This document shows, one piece after another, positions 1 to 7,083 of a stretch of 18,570 nucleotides of DNA. Source of the DNA: Dehalococcoidia bacterium (GTDB taxonomy: Bacteria; Chloroflexota; Dehalococcoidia; GIF9; AB-539-J10); NCBI GenBank assembly GCA_030606385.1, contig JAUWGN010000003.1, forward strand, positions 1 through 18,570, read 5' to 3'. The translations under genes were made by a program, and so were the position numbers. Positions within the stretch are counted from its first letter, which is position 1. Each line of letters opens with the position of its first letter. The notes under the pieces are model-generated. The model made no database searches. It had not been told where the DNA came from and saw only the letters and a program-made list of their open reading frames with translations.

Positions 1-201
1 GTAGGCTATGATGCCCTTAGGGATGAACTGGATGTCGACATGGTGAAAAGAGGTATTGTTGACCCGCTTAAGGTCACCAAGGCTGCATTGCAAAACGGCG
101 CTAGCATTGCCAATATGATTCTCACCACCGAATCCTTGGTAACCGATATTCCCGAAAAGGAAAAGATGCCCATGCCACCCGGTGGGTATCCTGAGTACTG
201 A
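1..201 (+). CDS. groEL: Chaperonin GroEL, C-terminal end (5' partial)
   Basis: This is the last 66 residues of the 60-kDa chaperonin subunit, the ATP-driven folding chamber of the cytoplasm; the rest lies left of the window. Frame 1 is open from base 1 to a TGA at 199-201. The piece carries the family's closing equatorial-domain sequence: a VDPLKVTKAALQNGASIA segment, then LTTESLVTDIPEK. These match the usual VxDPxKVxRxALQNAASIA and LLTTEALVxDxPEK blocks. The protein ends in PMPPGGYPEY and lacks the GGM-repeat tail of many GroELs. The usual partner groES is not visible, since upstream sequence is absent. A strong hairpin follows 15 bases after the stop. The family call is secure; whether it is the only groEL copy cannot be judged. 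Confidence 0.95.
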   Translation, partial: VGYDALRDELDVDMVKRGIVDPLKVTKAALQNGASIANMILTTESLVTDIPEKEKMPMPPGGYPEY

Positions 202-215
202 TAACAAGCACCATC

Positions 216-252
216 ATGAAGAGGAGCTGCTCACCAGGCAGCTCCTCTTCAT
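216..252. terminator. Perfect 15-bp hairpin between convergent groEL and M16 peptidase genes
   Basis: Bases 216-230 pair without mismatch with 238-252 around a 7-base loop (231-237); the core arm is GAAGAGGAGCTGC. It lies just downstream of the groEL stop and also contains the stop codon of the minus-strand peptidase gene (249-251). Neither strand has a T run after the stem. It therefore resembles a bidirectional or 3'-end-stabilising hairpin more than a textbook intrinsic terminator. The structure is seen directly; the function is inferred. Confidence 0.65.
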
Positions 253-1520
253 AGCTTGAGCAAATTTAGCAAAGGTTCTTCCTTTTTTACAGGTCCTACT
301 ACAGCTAAGTTGAGCCCGTTGTCAACCAGGATTTCTTGGGCTACCTGTTTCAATTCACCCTCGGTGATAGTCTCAATTATAGAGATAACCTCATCTATGT
401 CGAGAATCTCCCACCTCAATAACTCCTGGCCGCCCAGCCATAAAGCCATATTTTGACTGTCCTCAAGCCGAAGGTGCAACCTGCCCTTTGATAGCTCCTT
501 GGCTCTGCGAAGCTCATCTGCAGTGATTCCTTGCCTTAACTTGGCTATTTCCTCAACTACGGTGGCGATGGCAGTTTCTGCCTTATTTGTGTCCACACCG
601 GCGTAGATAACAAATGACCCTGAATTAAGGAAATGCTCTACATAGCTATGTATGTCATATGCCAACCCTTTCTTCTCTCGGATCTCAGTGAATAAGCGAC
701 TGCTCATTCCCACTCCAAACGCTGTGTTCAGCAGGTCAAGAGCAAAACGTCGTGGATGGAAACGAGAGAACCCATGGACACCTAAACAAAGATGCACTTG
801 TTCACTGTTCTTGTGCTCGATACGTAACCTCGGTGTGTCTTGCCCACTATTCGTCACATAACCCTCCGATACCTGTCCCGCAGACCAGTCATGAAACAGC
901 GCCTCAATGCGCGCTAATGCTTCATCAGGCTGTATATTGCCGGCAATACTAACCACGGTATCATTGGGCAAATATCGATGACGGATGTATCTTAACATCC
1001 GTTCTCTCGTTGTCGAAGCTACAGTTTCCTTACTGCCGATGATTTCGCGCCCCAAAGGCTGGTTTGGCCATAAAAGCTCATCAATAAGCATATTTACTCG
1101 CTGTTGAGGAATATCCATATTCATATTTATTTCTTCAATGATGACTCGGCATTCTTGCTCTATATCATTGGAATCGAAACGAGAATTGCACAGCAAATCG
1201 GATAGCACATCCAAAGCTACAGGAAAATGGGCATCCGCTACTTTGCACCAAAAAACGGTCATTTCCTTATCCGTGCCAGCATTGATTATGCCGCCTACTC
1301 CCTCAACATCCTGACTTATCTCTTTAGCTGTGGGCCTCCGCTTTGTGCCTTTGAAATACATATGCTCAGCAAAATGAGAAATGCCTGCTTCCCTGTCATT
1401 CTCATAACAGGAGCCAGCGCCAACAAGAAAAGCGAGGCATACCGAACGAGTATGAGGCATAACACTGGTAATGACCCTTAATCCGTTGTCAAGAACAGTT
1501 TTGGTATACACTTGCCTCAA
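249..1520 (-). CDS. M16 family zinc metallopeptidase (processing-peptidase-like)
   Basis: A 423-residue M16B-type peptidase related to mitochondrial processing peptidase beta and bacterial PqqL/YmxG-type proteins, expected to cleave peptides inside a closed two-domain chamber. The inverted zinc motif HFAEH is at residues 49-53, with the third ligand expected at Glu129 or Glu130 in an IIEEIN stretch. The N-terminal TVLDNGLRVIT and the C-terminal glycine-rich substrate-binding region (RLFTEIREKKGLAYDIHSY) are typical. Length fits the single-chain dimeric group. No signal peptide is seen, so it is probably cytoplasmic. The start is uncertain: the frame opens at TTG 1520 just after an in-frame stop, and GTG 1511 is an alternative giving the more usual VYTKTVLDNG start. 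A strong GGAGGAG lies farther upstream but is better placed for an out-of-frame ATG at 1533. The gene is convergent with groEL and divergent from the ADP-ribosylglycohydrolase gene. Confidence 0.9.
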   Translation of the reverse strand: MRQVYTKTVLDNGLRVITSVMPHTRSVCLAFLVGAGSCYENDREAGISHFAEHMYFKGTKRRPTAKEISQDVEGVGGIINAGTDKEMTVFWCKVADAHFPVALDVLSDLLCNSRFDSNDIEQECRVIIEEINMNMDIPQQRVNMLIDELLWPNQPLGREIIGSKETVASTTRERMLRYIRHRYLPNDTVVSIAGNIQPDEALARIEALFHDWSAGQVSEGYVTNSGQDTPRLRIEHKNSEQVHLCLGVHGFSRFHPRRFALDLLNTAFGVGMSSRLFTEIREKKGLAYDIHSYVEHFLNSGSFVIYAGVDTNKAETAIATVVEEIAKLRQGITADELRRAKELSKGRLHLRLEDSQNMALWLGGQELLRWEILDIDEVISIIETITEGELKQVAQEILVDNGLNLAVVGPVKKEEPLLNLLKL

Positions 1521-1602
1521 ATTCTACTTTCATCTATCTCCTCCGTCCACAAAAAGACGCTGCAAAACCCATTTGATACAATACTGAGCGGTACTTCTAA
1601 AG

Positions 1603-2550
1603 ATGAAAAGAAATAAAGTGCTTGGTGGTTTGTCCGGACTATGTATTGCCGATGCGCTTGGTGTTCCTTTCGAGTCCTGCTCCAGAGATGAATTGAAGAG
1701 AAATCCGGTGACCGCTATGGTTGGCTATGGCGTTTACAATCAGCCGGCGGGGACGTGGTCAGATGATAGCTCGCTCACTTTCTGCTTAGCCGATACTTTA
1801 TGTCAAGGCTTTAATCTGGACGATATTGCCGGTAAATTTTGCAAATGGCTTTATGAAGGTTATTGGACTCCATATGGGAAAACCTTTGGCGTCGGAAACA
1901 CAACTCGACAGGCTATTTTCCGCCTCACAAAAGGTGTAAACCCCGAAGAAGCCGGTGGTAAAAGCGAATACAGTAATGGAAATGGCTCACTGATGAGAAT
2001 TTTGCCATTAGCATATTATCTCGAAAATGCCGAGGCTCCCAAAAAATTTGAAATAATCCATCAGGTATCCTCTATTACCCATGCTCATCCAAGGTCACAA
2101 ATGGCTTGTGCCATCTATATCCAGCTAGCAATTAACCTCCTCAAAGGAGATGAGCTAAAATTAGCATACCAGAGCATGAAAGCAACTATCTCAGATTTCT
2201 ATCGAAAAGACCCATACTGCGTGGAAGTAAATAATTTCGCCAGAATTTTACAAGCCGACATTTCAAAGCTCATTGAGGACGAAATAAAGTCAAGCGGCTA
2301 TGTCATAGATACGCTTGAGGCTAGTCTGTGGTGTCTTCTCAATAACAATTCGTACGCTGAAACAGTGCTCAACGCAGTAAACCTTGGAGGTGATACTGAT
2401 ACAACGAGCGCAGTTACTGGAGGGCTAGCAGGAATATACTATGGCTACGAAAATATACCCAAAGACTGGGTTGAGCAAATTGCCAGAAAGAAGGATATAA
2501 TGGAACTGGCAAATAGATTGAACAAAAAAATTTATGGTAACATTCTATAG
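1603..2550 (+). CDS. ADP-ribosylglycohydrolase family protein (DraG-like)
   Basis: A 315-residue protein of the all-helical DraG/ARH family, which removes ADP-ribose from proteins, nucleic acids or small molecules using a binuclear metal centre. The metal-binding signatures are present: TWSDDS at residues 51-56 near the N-terminus and GGDTDTT at 262-268 near the C-terminus, plus the family's NGNGSLMR block at 125-132 and a His-Ala-His stretch near 160. The catalytic acidic residues are thus intact. The ATG at 1603 has only a weak AAAG upstream. The 69-base gap to the divergent peptidase gene contains TACAAT (1577-1582) as a possible -10 but no good -35. It leads a tight run with lysA (5-base gap), holB and ricT. 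No ADP-ribosyltransferase or nitrogenase-type partner is nearby, so the substrate is unknown. Confidence 0.88.
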   Translation: MKRNKVLGGLSGLCIADALGVPFESCSRDELKRNPVTAMVGYGVYNQPAGTWSDDSSLTFCLADTLCQGFNLDDIAGKFCKWLYEGYWTPYGKTFGVGNTTRQAIFRLTKGVNPEEAGGKSEYSNGNGSLMRILPLAYYLENAEAPKKFEIIHQVSSITHAHPRSQMACAIYIQLAINLLKGDELKLAYQSMKATISDFYRKDPYCVEVNNFARILQADISKLIEDEIKSSGYVIDTLEASLWCLLNNNSYAETVLNAVNLGGDTDTTSAVTGGLAGIYYGYENIPKDWVEQIARKKDIMELANRLNKKIYGNIL

Positions 2551-2555
2551 TCAAA

Positions 2556-3881
2556 TTGAATACAAAAATTTCGCCTAAACTTTCCCTTTTCCCGCTTACT
2601 GCTGAAGTAAATAGTCAAGGGCATCTTTGTATTGGCGGTTGCGATACCGTTGATTTAGCCGAGGAACTCAGCACACCCCTCTATGTCTTCGACGAGTTCA
2701 CCATTCGTCATAAATGCCGTCAATTTATCGCTGAGTTCCACAAATACTATCCGAACACATTAGTCATTTACGCCTCCAAGGCATTCCTTAATAGAGCATT
2801 AGCCGCCCTCATCGACCAAGAAGGGCTTGGACTTGATGTTGTTTCTGGTGGAGAGCTTACCATTGCTCATTCTGTAGACTTCCCGCTAAGCAAGGTTTAT
2901 TTCCACGGTAATAACAAGACATTGGAAGAGCTGGAACTAGCTCTCGATTGGAACATTGGACGAGTTGTAGTAGATAATCTTTACGAACTTGAACTGCTTG
3001 ATAAACTAGCTTATGAGAAAGGTATCAAGCAAGATATCTTAGTCCGCATTACTCCTGGAGTTGATCCCCATACCCACAAATATACCACTACAGGAACATT
3101 AGACAGCAAATTTGGGTTCCCCTTGGCCACAGAACAAGCTGAGGAAGCTGTAAGTCAAGCTACATCAGCTTCCAACATTAATCTGGTAGGGTTTCATTTT
3201 CACCTTGGTTCCCCTATATTCGAGCTGGAACCCTACCGCCTAGCTATAGAGCTCGTCCTCAGCTTCATTCGCCAAATGAAGCGAAAGTACAGCTTTCAAT
3301 TCGATGAATTTGGCGTTGGGGGAGGTTTTGCTGTCCGATATTCCTTGGATTCTAAAGCGCCTGATGTAGCTGAATATGCTCAAGCTATAGCGGGTAAGCT
3401 GAACGAGCTTATTCCCCAATTTGAACTAGACCATCCCAAACTTATCATCGAGCCGGGAAGACGCATTGTCGCCCAAGCCGGAGTAGCATTATATAAGGTT
3501 GGAGCGATAAAGGAGATACCTGGCATAAGAAAATACATATGTATCGATGGTGGAATGAGTGATAACATCCGCCCTGCCCTTTACGGAGCTAAACATGAAG
3601 CTCTGGTAGCCAATAAAGTTTTAGAGGAAGAGAGAGAAATCGTTACCATTACTGGTAAGCTTTGCGAATCAGGGGATATTCTAGTGAGCGACACTAATCT
3701 GGCTTTGGTTTTTCCAAATGATATTATAGCTGTCCCGGGTTGCGGCGCTTATTCCATCCCGATGTGGAGTAATTATAATGCCTTGCCCAGACCAGCCATA
3801 ACTATGGTGAATGAAGGCAAAGCAACTCTTATCCGTCGCCGCGAAACCTATCAAGATTTAATGAGCTTAGATACAATTTGA
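2556..3881 (+). CDS. lysA: Diaminopimelate decarboxylase
   Basis: A PLP-dependent fold-III decarboxylase making L-lysine from meso-diaminopimelate, the last step of lysine biosynthesis. Over 441 residues it shows the cofactor lysine in YASKAF (Lys75), the phosphate-binding GVGGGF (253-258), EPGR (299-302), the IDGGMSDNIRPALYGA block, the catalytic-cysteine motif CESGDI (Cys370 onward, from the other subunit of the dimer) and a PGCGAYSIPMWSNYN-type C-terminus. HFHLGSP at 214-220 supplies the expected His/Ser contacts. The TTG at 2556 is the only usable start after an in-frame stop at 2538-2540. No clear ribosome-binding site is seen, so coupling to the gene 5 bases upstream is likely. The stop lies one base before holB. 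Arginine or ornithine decarboxylase is unlikely given the CESGDI and lysine-family spacing. Confidence 0.95.
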   Translation: MNTKISPKLSLFPLTAEVNSQGHLCIGGCDTVDLAEELSTPLYVFDEFTIRHKCRQFIAEFHKYYPNTLVIYASKAFLNRALAALIDQEGLGLDVVSGGELTIAHSVDFPLSKVYFHGNNKTLEELELALDWNIGRVVVDNLYELELLDKLAYEKGIKQDILVRITPGVDPHTHKYTTTGTLDSKFGFPLATEQAEEAVSQATSASNINLVGFHFHLGSPIFELEPYRLAIELVLSFIRQMKRKYSFQFDEFGVGGGFAVRYSLDSKAPDVAEYAQAIAGKLNELIPQFELDHPKLIIEPGRRIVAQAGVALYKVGAIKEIPGIRKYICIDGGMSDNIRPALYGAKHEALVANKVLEEEREIVTITGKLCESGDILVSDTNLALVFPNDIIAVPGCGAYSIPMWSNYNALPRPAITMVNEGKATLIRRRETYQDLMSLDTI

Positions 3882-3882
3882 T

Positions 3883-4872
3883 ATGTGGCAAGTAATTGGA
3901 CAAGACAGACTTCTATCTTTGTTAAAACAAAATCTTAAAGAACGTAACATCGCACATGCCTATCTCCTAACAGGTCCACGGCACATAGGGAAAGGAACTC
4001 TGGCTATTAACATAGCACAGGCGATGAATTGCGATGCAAGCGAACCACCCTGCGGTCAATGCCATTCTTGTTTCAGAATTGCCCAGGAAAAGCATGCCGA
4101 TGTCGTATTCACACACCTGAACTCAAGTGCCGAAATCAGCATCGATACCATTCGAGAGCTTCAGCATTTAGCTAACCTGCCACCATACGAAGGCAAATAC
4201 AAGGTATTCATCATTAATGATGCCGAATACTTATCCATTGAAGCAGCAAACTGTTTACTCAAAATCTTGGAAGAACCACCACCCAAAGTCATTTGGTTGT
4301 TGCTGGCGAGTGAGGAAAATCGCCTTCCACCCACGGTTATCTCTCGATGTCAAAGGCTCGAATTCAAGCCTCTGCCTATGAAGCAGCTAAAAAAAATACT
4401 TGTAGACCAGTATGACATTGCTCCCAACAAAGCAAATCTTTTAGCCCGACTGAGCCACGGTTGCCTCGGCTGGGCAATATCAGCCGTGAAAGATGATAAT
4501 TTACTTTCTCAGCGAACTCAAAATATTAATAAATTTGTCTCGCTACTTACTGCTAATTTAGAACAGCGCTTTGCCTGTGCCCAAGAGTGGGCTATTCAAT
4601 TCAATCGACAGCGGAGATCCGTGATAGAAATTATAGAAGACTGGATTGATTGGTGGCGTGACTTGATGCTTATTCGGGGTAGCTGCGAGGAACTTATCAC
4701 CAATACAGACTATAAAGCTACTTTGCAACGAAAGGCAAGCAATCTGACCATGCGCGAAATCAATGGCTTCATTGCAGATTTATGTTTGCTAAAAGAGCAA
4801 CTAAGCAAAAACATAAATGTACGCTTATTATTGGAATGGGTGATGCTTAATATGCCAAAGGCGGAATGCTAG
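3883..4872 (+). CDS. holB: DNA polymerase III clamp-loader subunit delta'
   Basis: A 329-residue AAA+ clamp-loader subunit that helps load the beta sliding clamp onto primed DNA. Visible: a P-loop-like GPRHIGKGT at residues 31-39 (Gly in place of the usual Ser/Thr directly after Lys, suggesting weak or altered nucleotide binding); a four-cysteine zinc module with Cys50, 57, 60 and 63; a LLKILEEPP block at about 125-133, characteristic of DnaX/HolB; and the SRC trans-acting arginine motif at 154-156. The length and helical C-terminal collar region fit delta' rather than the longer tau/gamma. The ATG follows the lysA stop by one base; ricT follows after 3 bases. The holB-ricT pairing is also known from Firmicutes, which supports both calls. 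Confidence 0.9.
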   Translation: MWQVIGQDRLLSLLKQNLKERNIAHAYLLTGPRHIGKGTLAINIAQAMNCDASEPPCGQCHSCFRIAQEKHADVVFTHLNSSAEISIDTIRELQHLANLPPYEGKYKVFIINDAEYLSIEAANCLLKILEEPPPKVIWLLLASEENRLPPTVISRCQRLEFKPLPMKQLKKILVDQYDIAPNKANLLARLSHGCLGWAISAVKDDNLLSQRTQNINKFVSLLTANLEQRFACAQEWAIQFNRQRRSVIEIIEDWIDWWRDLMLIRGSCEELITNTDYKATLQRKASNLTMREINGFIADLCLLKEQLSKNINVRLLLEWVMLNMPKAEC

Positions 4873-4875
4873 CCT

Positions 4876-5658
4876 ATGATAGTCGGAGTTTATCTTCAAC
4901 CCAAAAGCAAGGTAATCTATTGCGATACTGCTGAAATCAAAGTAGAACTTAATGATTACATAGTATTGGGCACAGAGCACGGAGCAGACCTAGCTAAAGT
5001 GGTTATTGCGGAGGCTCAGCAGGCAAAACATCCCCCAAAACGATTAGCCAAAATAATGCGCCTGGCACAACCGGAAGATTTACAGAAAGCTGAGCAGAAT
5101 CACCACAAAGAAAGTGAAGCGCTCAATAGGTGTAAGGAATTCGTTAGTGAGCTTGATTTAGCAATGAAACCCCTTGTGGCTCACTATAACCTCGATGGTA
5201 AGCACTTAACTATATACTTCAGTGCCCAAACAAGAATCGACTTCAGAGAGCTAGTTCGAAAACTAAGCCAGCGACTCAAAACAAGAGTGGAGTTGAGACA
5301 AGTAAGCCCTAGAGATGAAGCCAGATTGATCGGGGGCCTGGGGAAATGTGGCCGTCTACTATGCTGCCAGAATTTTCTCACCGAATTTTCACCAGTATCC
5401 ATCAAAATTGCTAAAGAGCAAGGGTTATCCTTAAATCCCATGAAAATATCCGGAGTTTGTGGGCGACTCCTGTGCTGCCTCAGCTATGAAAGCAAGCAAT
5501 ATGCAGCTATGAAAGAGAAAATGCCTCGAGTAAATCAGGAGGTCTCAACACCTTTTGGGGAAGGCAAAGTAGTTAGCACCAATCCCTTAAAAGAAACAGT
5601 AACAATAAAGCTCAGTGACCAGACTGTTAGAGAACTGTCCCTCGATGAGATAACCTGA
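4876..5658 (+). CDS. ricT: PSP1 domain protein, RicT/YaaT family
   Basis: A 260-residue cytoplasmic PSP1-domain protein. In Bacillus, RicT forms the iron-sulfur RicAFT (Y) complex with YlbF and YmcA, which affects RNase Y-dependent RNA processing and development. The PSP1 core is visible: KCGRLLCC at residues 157-164 and a second VCGRLLCCLSYE at 194-205, giving paired cysteines (158, 163, 164, 195, 200, 201) suited to cluster binding, followed by a short SH3-like C-terminal segment (TPFGEGKVV). It is the last gene of the plus-strand run and is convergent with the HNH gene, 16 bases away, with no hairpin between. No YlbF/YmcA partner lies in the window, so the RNase Y role is inferred from family only. 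Confidence 0.88.
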   Translation: MIVGVYLQPKSKVIYCDTAEIKVELNDYIVLGTEHGADLAKVVIAEAQQAKHPPKRLAKIMRLAQPEDLQKAEQNHHKESEALNRCKEFVSELDLAMKPLVAHYNLDGKHLTIYFSAQTRIDFRELVRKLSQRLKTRVELRQVSPRDEARLIGGLGKCGRLLCCQNFLTEFSPVSIKIAKEQGLSLNPMKISGVCGRLLCCLSYESKQYAAMKEKMPRVNQEVSTPFGEGKVVSTNPLKETVTIKLSDQTVRELSLDEIT

Positions 5659-5674
5659 ACAAAGCAAGTCGTAT

Positions 5675-6193
5675 TTATTCAGGAACATACTTTCGCCACT
5701 CGTTATGGCTATTGAGATAATGGTAAGGAATATAGAACCCATTGTGGTGAGGGATGCGTGGAGAGCATAGCAAGCTCATTCCTGCCTCTTCAGGTGTTCG
5801 CCCACCCTTACGACGGTTGCACACTTTACAAGCACTAACCACGTTCTTCCAAGCATGCTCCCCACCACGCTGTCTTGGAATTACATGATCCAAAGTAAGC
5901 TCCCTCGTTTGCTTGCCACAATATTGGCAAGTATATTGGTCACGGATGAATACCTCGACCTTGGTTAACTTTCTTTCCCGATAAGGACGCCTAATAAAAT
6001 AGGCAAGACGTATTACCGAGGGTATTTGAAAAACCTGCCTTGCGGAATGAATCTCTCCTCTGCTGTTTTCTAACACTTCAGCTTTACCATAAAGGGTCAG
6101 AATTATGGCTCGGCGTACACGACACAAATTCAACGGCTCACAGCTTTGATTAAGAACCAGAACCGGTAAATTTACTACTTCTGAATCCCGCAT
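5675..6193 (-). CDS. HNH endonuclease family protein
   Basis: A 172-residue protein with a C-terminal HNH nuclease module. Two CxxC zinc knuckles (Cys89/Cys92 and Cys122/Cys125) frame the catalytic LDHVIPRQRGG segment with His103; NVVSACKVCN supplies the asparagine and second knuckle. The first ~75 residues (LPVLVLNQSCEPLN, RRAIILTLYGKAEVLE) match the N-terminal region common in stand-alone bacterial HNH proteins of this length. These are metal-dependent DNA nickases or nucleases of unknown cellular role. It is not joined to a methylase or other restriction subunit here. The ATG at 6193 has no clear ribosome-binding site. A promoter lies directly upstream, giving a very short leader. Family assignment is good; biological function is unknown. 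Confidence 0.88.
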   Translation of the reverse strand: MRDSEVVNLPVLVLNQSCEPLNLCRVRRAIILTLYGKAEVLENSRGEIHSARQVFQIPSVIRLAYFIRRPYRERKLTKVEVFIRDQYTCQYCGKQTRELTLDHVIPRQRGGEHAWKNVVSACKVCNRRKGGRTPEEAGMSLLCSPRIPHHNGFYIPYHYLNSHNEWRKYVPE

Positions 6194-6206
6194 ATGACGT
6201 CAGGTT

Positions 6207-6235
6207 ATTTTAGCAACGATGTTTGCTTATTGCAA
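6207..6235 (-). promoter_or_regulatory. Candidate sigma-70-type promoter of the HNH gene
   Basis: On the minus strand TTGCAA (6230-6235) and TAAAAT (6207-6212) are separated by exactly 17 bases. This matches 4 of 6 and 5 of 6 positions of the bacterial consensus. Transcription would begin a few bases before the ATG at 6193, leaving almost no leader, consistent with the missing ribosome-binding site. An 8-bp palindrome TGACGTCA (6195-6202) lies between the -10 and the start codon. Confidence 0.5.
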
Positions 6236-6246
6236 TAGAATGGTTT

Positions 6247-7083
6247 CTATGAATAGCGTTTTCGTGATGAGCGCCCGGCTTGCCGAACGGGTTCTATATC
6301 ACCACGATAATCAGGAGCAATGATGTTGAATACCGTACTTAATTTTGGATCTACCATTCGTGAGCTGATTCTGGACTCAATCTCGTCTAGAGTAAGGCAA
6401 GTGGTAACCACCATCGGTAATCTGGCATTATAACGATAATTAATCAATTGATATAGCTTTTCCTGAGCCCAAGGAGTAGCAGATTGCTCGCCAAAGTCGT
6501 CAAGTATTAGCAAAGGACACTGCTTTACCGTTTCAAAAAAATCGTCATATGATATCTTACTGTCCGGGTTAAAGGTGGAGCGCAGATGGTCAAGGAGGTC
6601 AGGAGTCACTATGAATAAGACTGGCTTGGTCTGCCCCAATCGATGATTAGCAATAGCTGCTGCTAAATGAGTCTTACCACAGCCATTGACACCTTGAAAT
6701 ACCAACCAACCCTCTGGAGAACATGCAAAGTCCTTTGCTATATCAAAGGCCTTTCGCAAATTTTGACGCTGCTCCAAGGAGAGATTCAGCCGCTTGTAGT
6801 CAAAATCATCGAAGGTCATCTTCCGCAATAACGAGCTAAGATTGCTATATTCTTGGAGATATTGTAGTTTCTTCTTCTCCAGTTCTTCTTTCTGGCACTC
6901 ACAGGGAATTACTCTGCTGAAATCAGGTTGTCCCGCAGCTAGAAGGGGATGAACAAGCCCAGCACCTTTGCAAATAGGACAGACTTCCTCGCCACCCTGG
7001 TTATCTTTTGACGAGATGCCCGTATCTGCCCTTAATGTATTTGTTGGCACTGCCCTTCTTAATACCTTGTCTATACTCTCCAC
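6247..7083 (-). CDS. DnaI/DnaC-like helicase-loader AAA+ ATPase
   Basis: A 278-residue AAA+ ATPase of the DnaC/DnaI/IstB type, probably loading the DnaB helicase encoded two genes upstream. From the chosen start: a zinc-binding N-terminal domain with Cys35, 38, 61 and 63 (CPICKGAG ... CECQ) as in DnaI; Walker A GVNGCGKT (131-138); Walker B LLILDDFGEQ (191-200); and an arginine-finger-like SRISSRM at 237-243. It lacks the transposase context of IstB. The start is ambiguous: the frame opens at TTG 7113, but GTG 7083 has a good AAGG eight bases upstream and gives MESIDKVLRR; GTG 7050 is another option. With GTG 7083 it overlaps the dnaD-like gene by 83 bases in another frame. Last gene of the long minus-strand run. 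Confidence 0.85.
   Translation of the reverse strand: MESIDKVLRRAVPTNTLRADTGISSKDNQGGEEVCPICKGAGLVHPLLAAGQPDFSRVIPCECQKEELEKKKLQYLQEYSNLSSLLRKMTFDDFDYKRLNLSLEQRQNLRKAFDIAKDFACSPEGWLVFQGVNGCGKTHLAAAIANHRLGQTKPVLFIVTPDLLDHLRSTFNPDSKISYDDFFETVKQCPLLILDDFGEQSATPWAQEKLYQLINYRYNARLPMVVTTCLTLDEIESRISSRMVDPKLSTVFNIIAPDYRGDIEPVRQAGRSSRKRYS

Noticed and set aside
31..40. Possible intein or insertion in DnaB, and mobile elements in general
   Set aside because: DnaB is of standard length with uninterrupted Walker motifs, and no transposase, terminal inverted repeats or target duplications were seen anywhere in the window.
1573..1599. TTGATA and TCTAAA spaced by 17 bases before the ADP-ribosylglycohydrolase gene
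   Set aside because: The -10 would lie three bases before the ATG, putting the transcript start inside the coding region; the -10 match is also weak.
5675..6193. HNH gene as a homing endonuclease or part of a restriction system
   Set aside because: No intron, intein or methylase is adjacent, and the N-terminal region matches the stand-alone HNH protein type.
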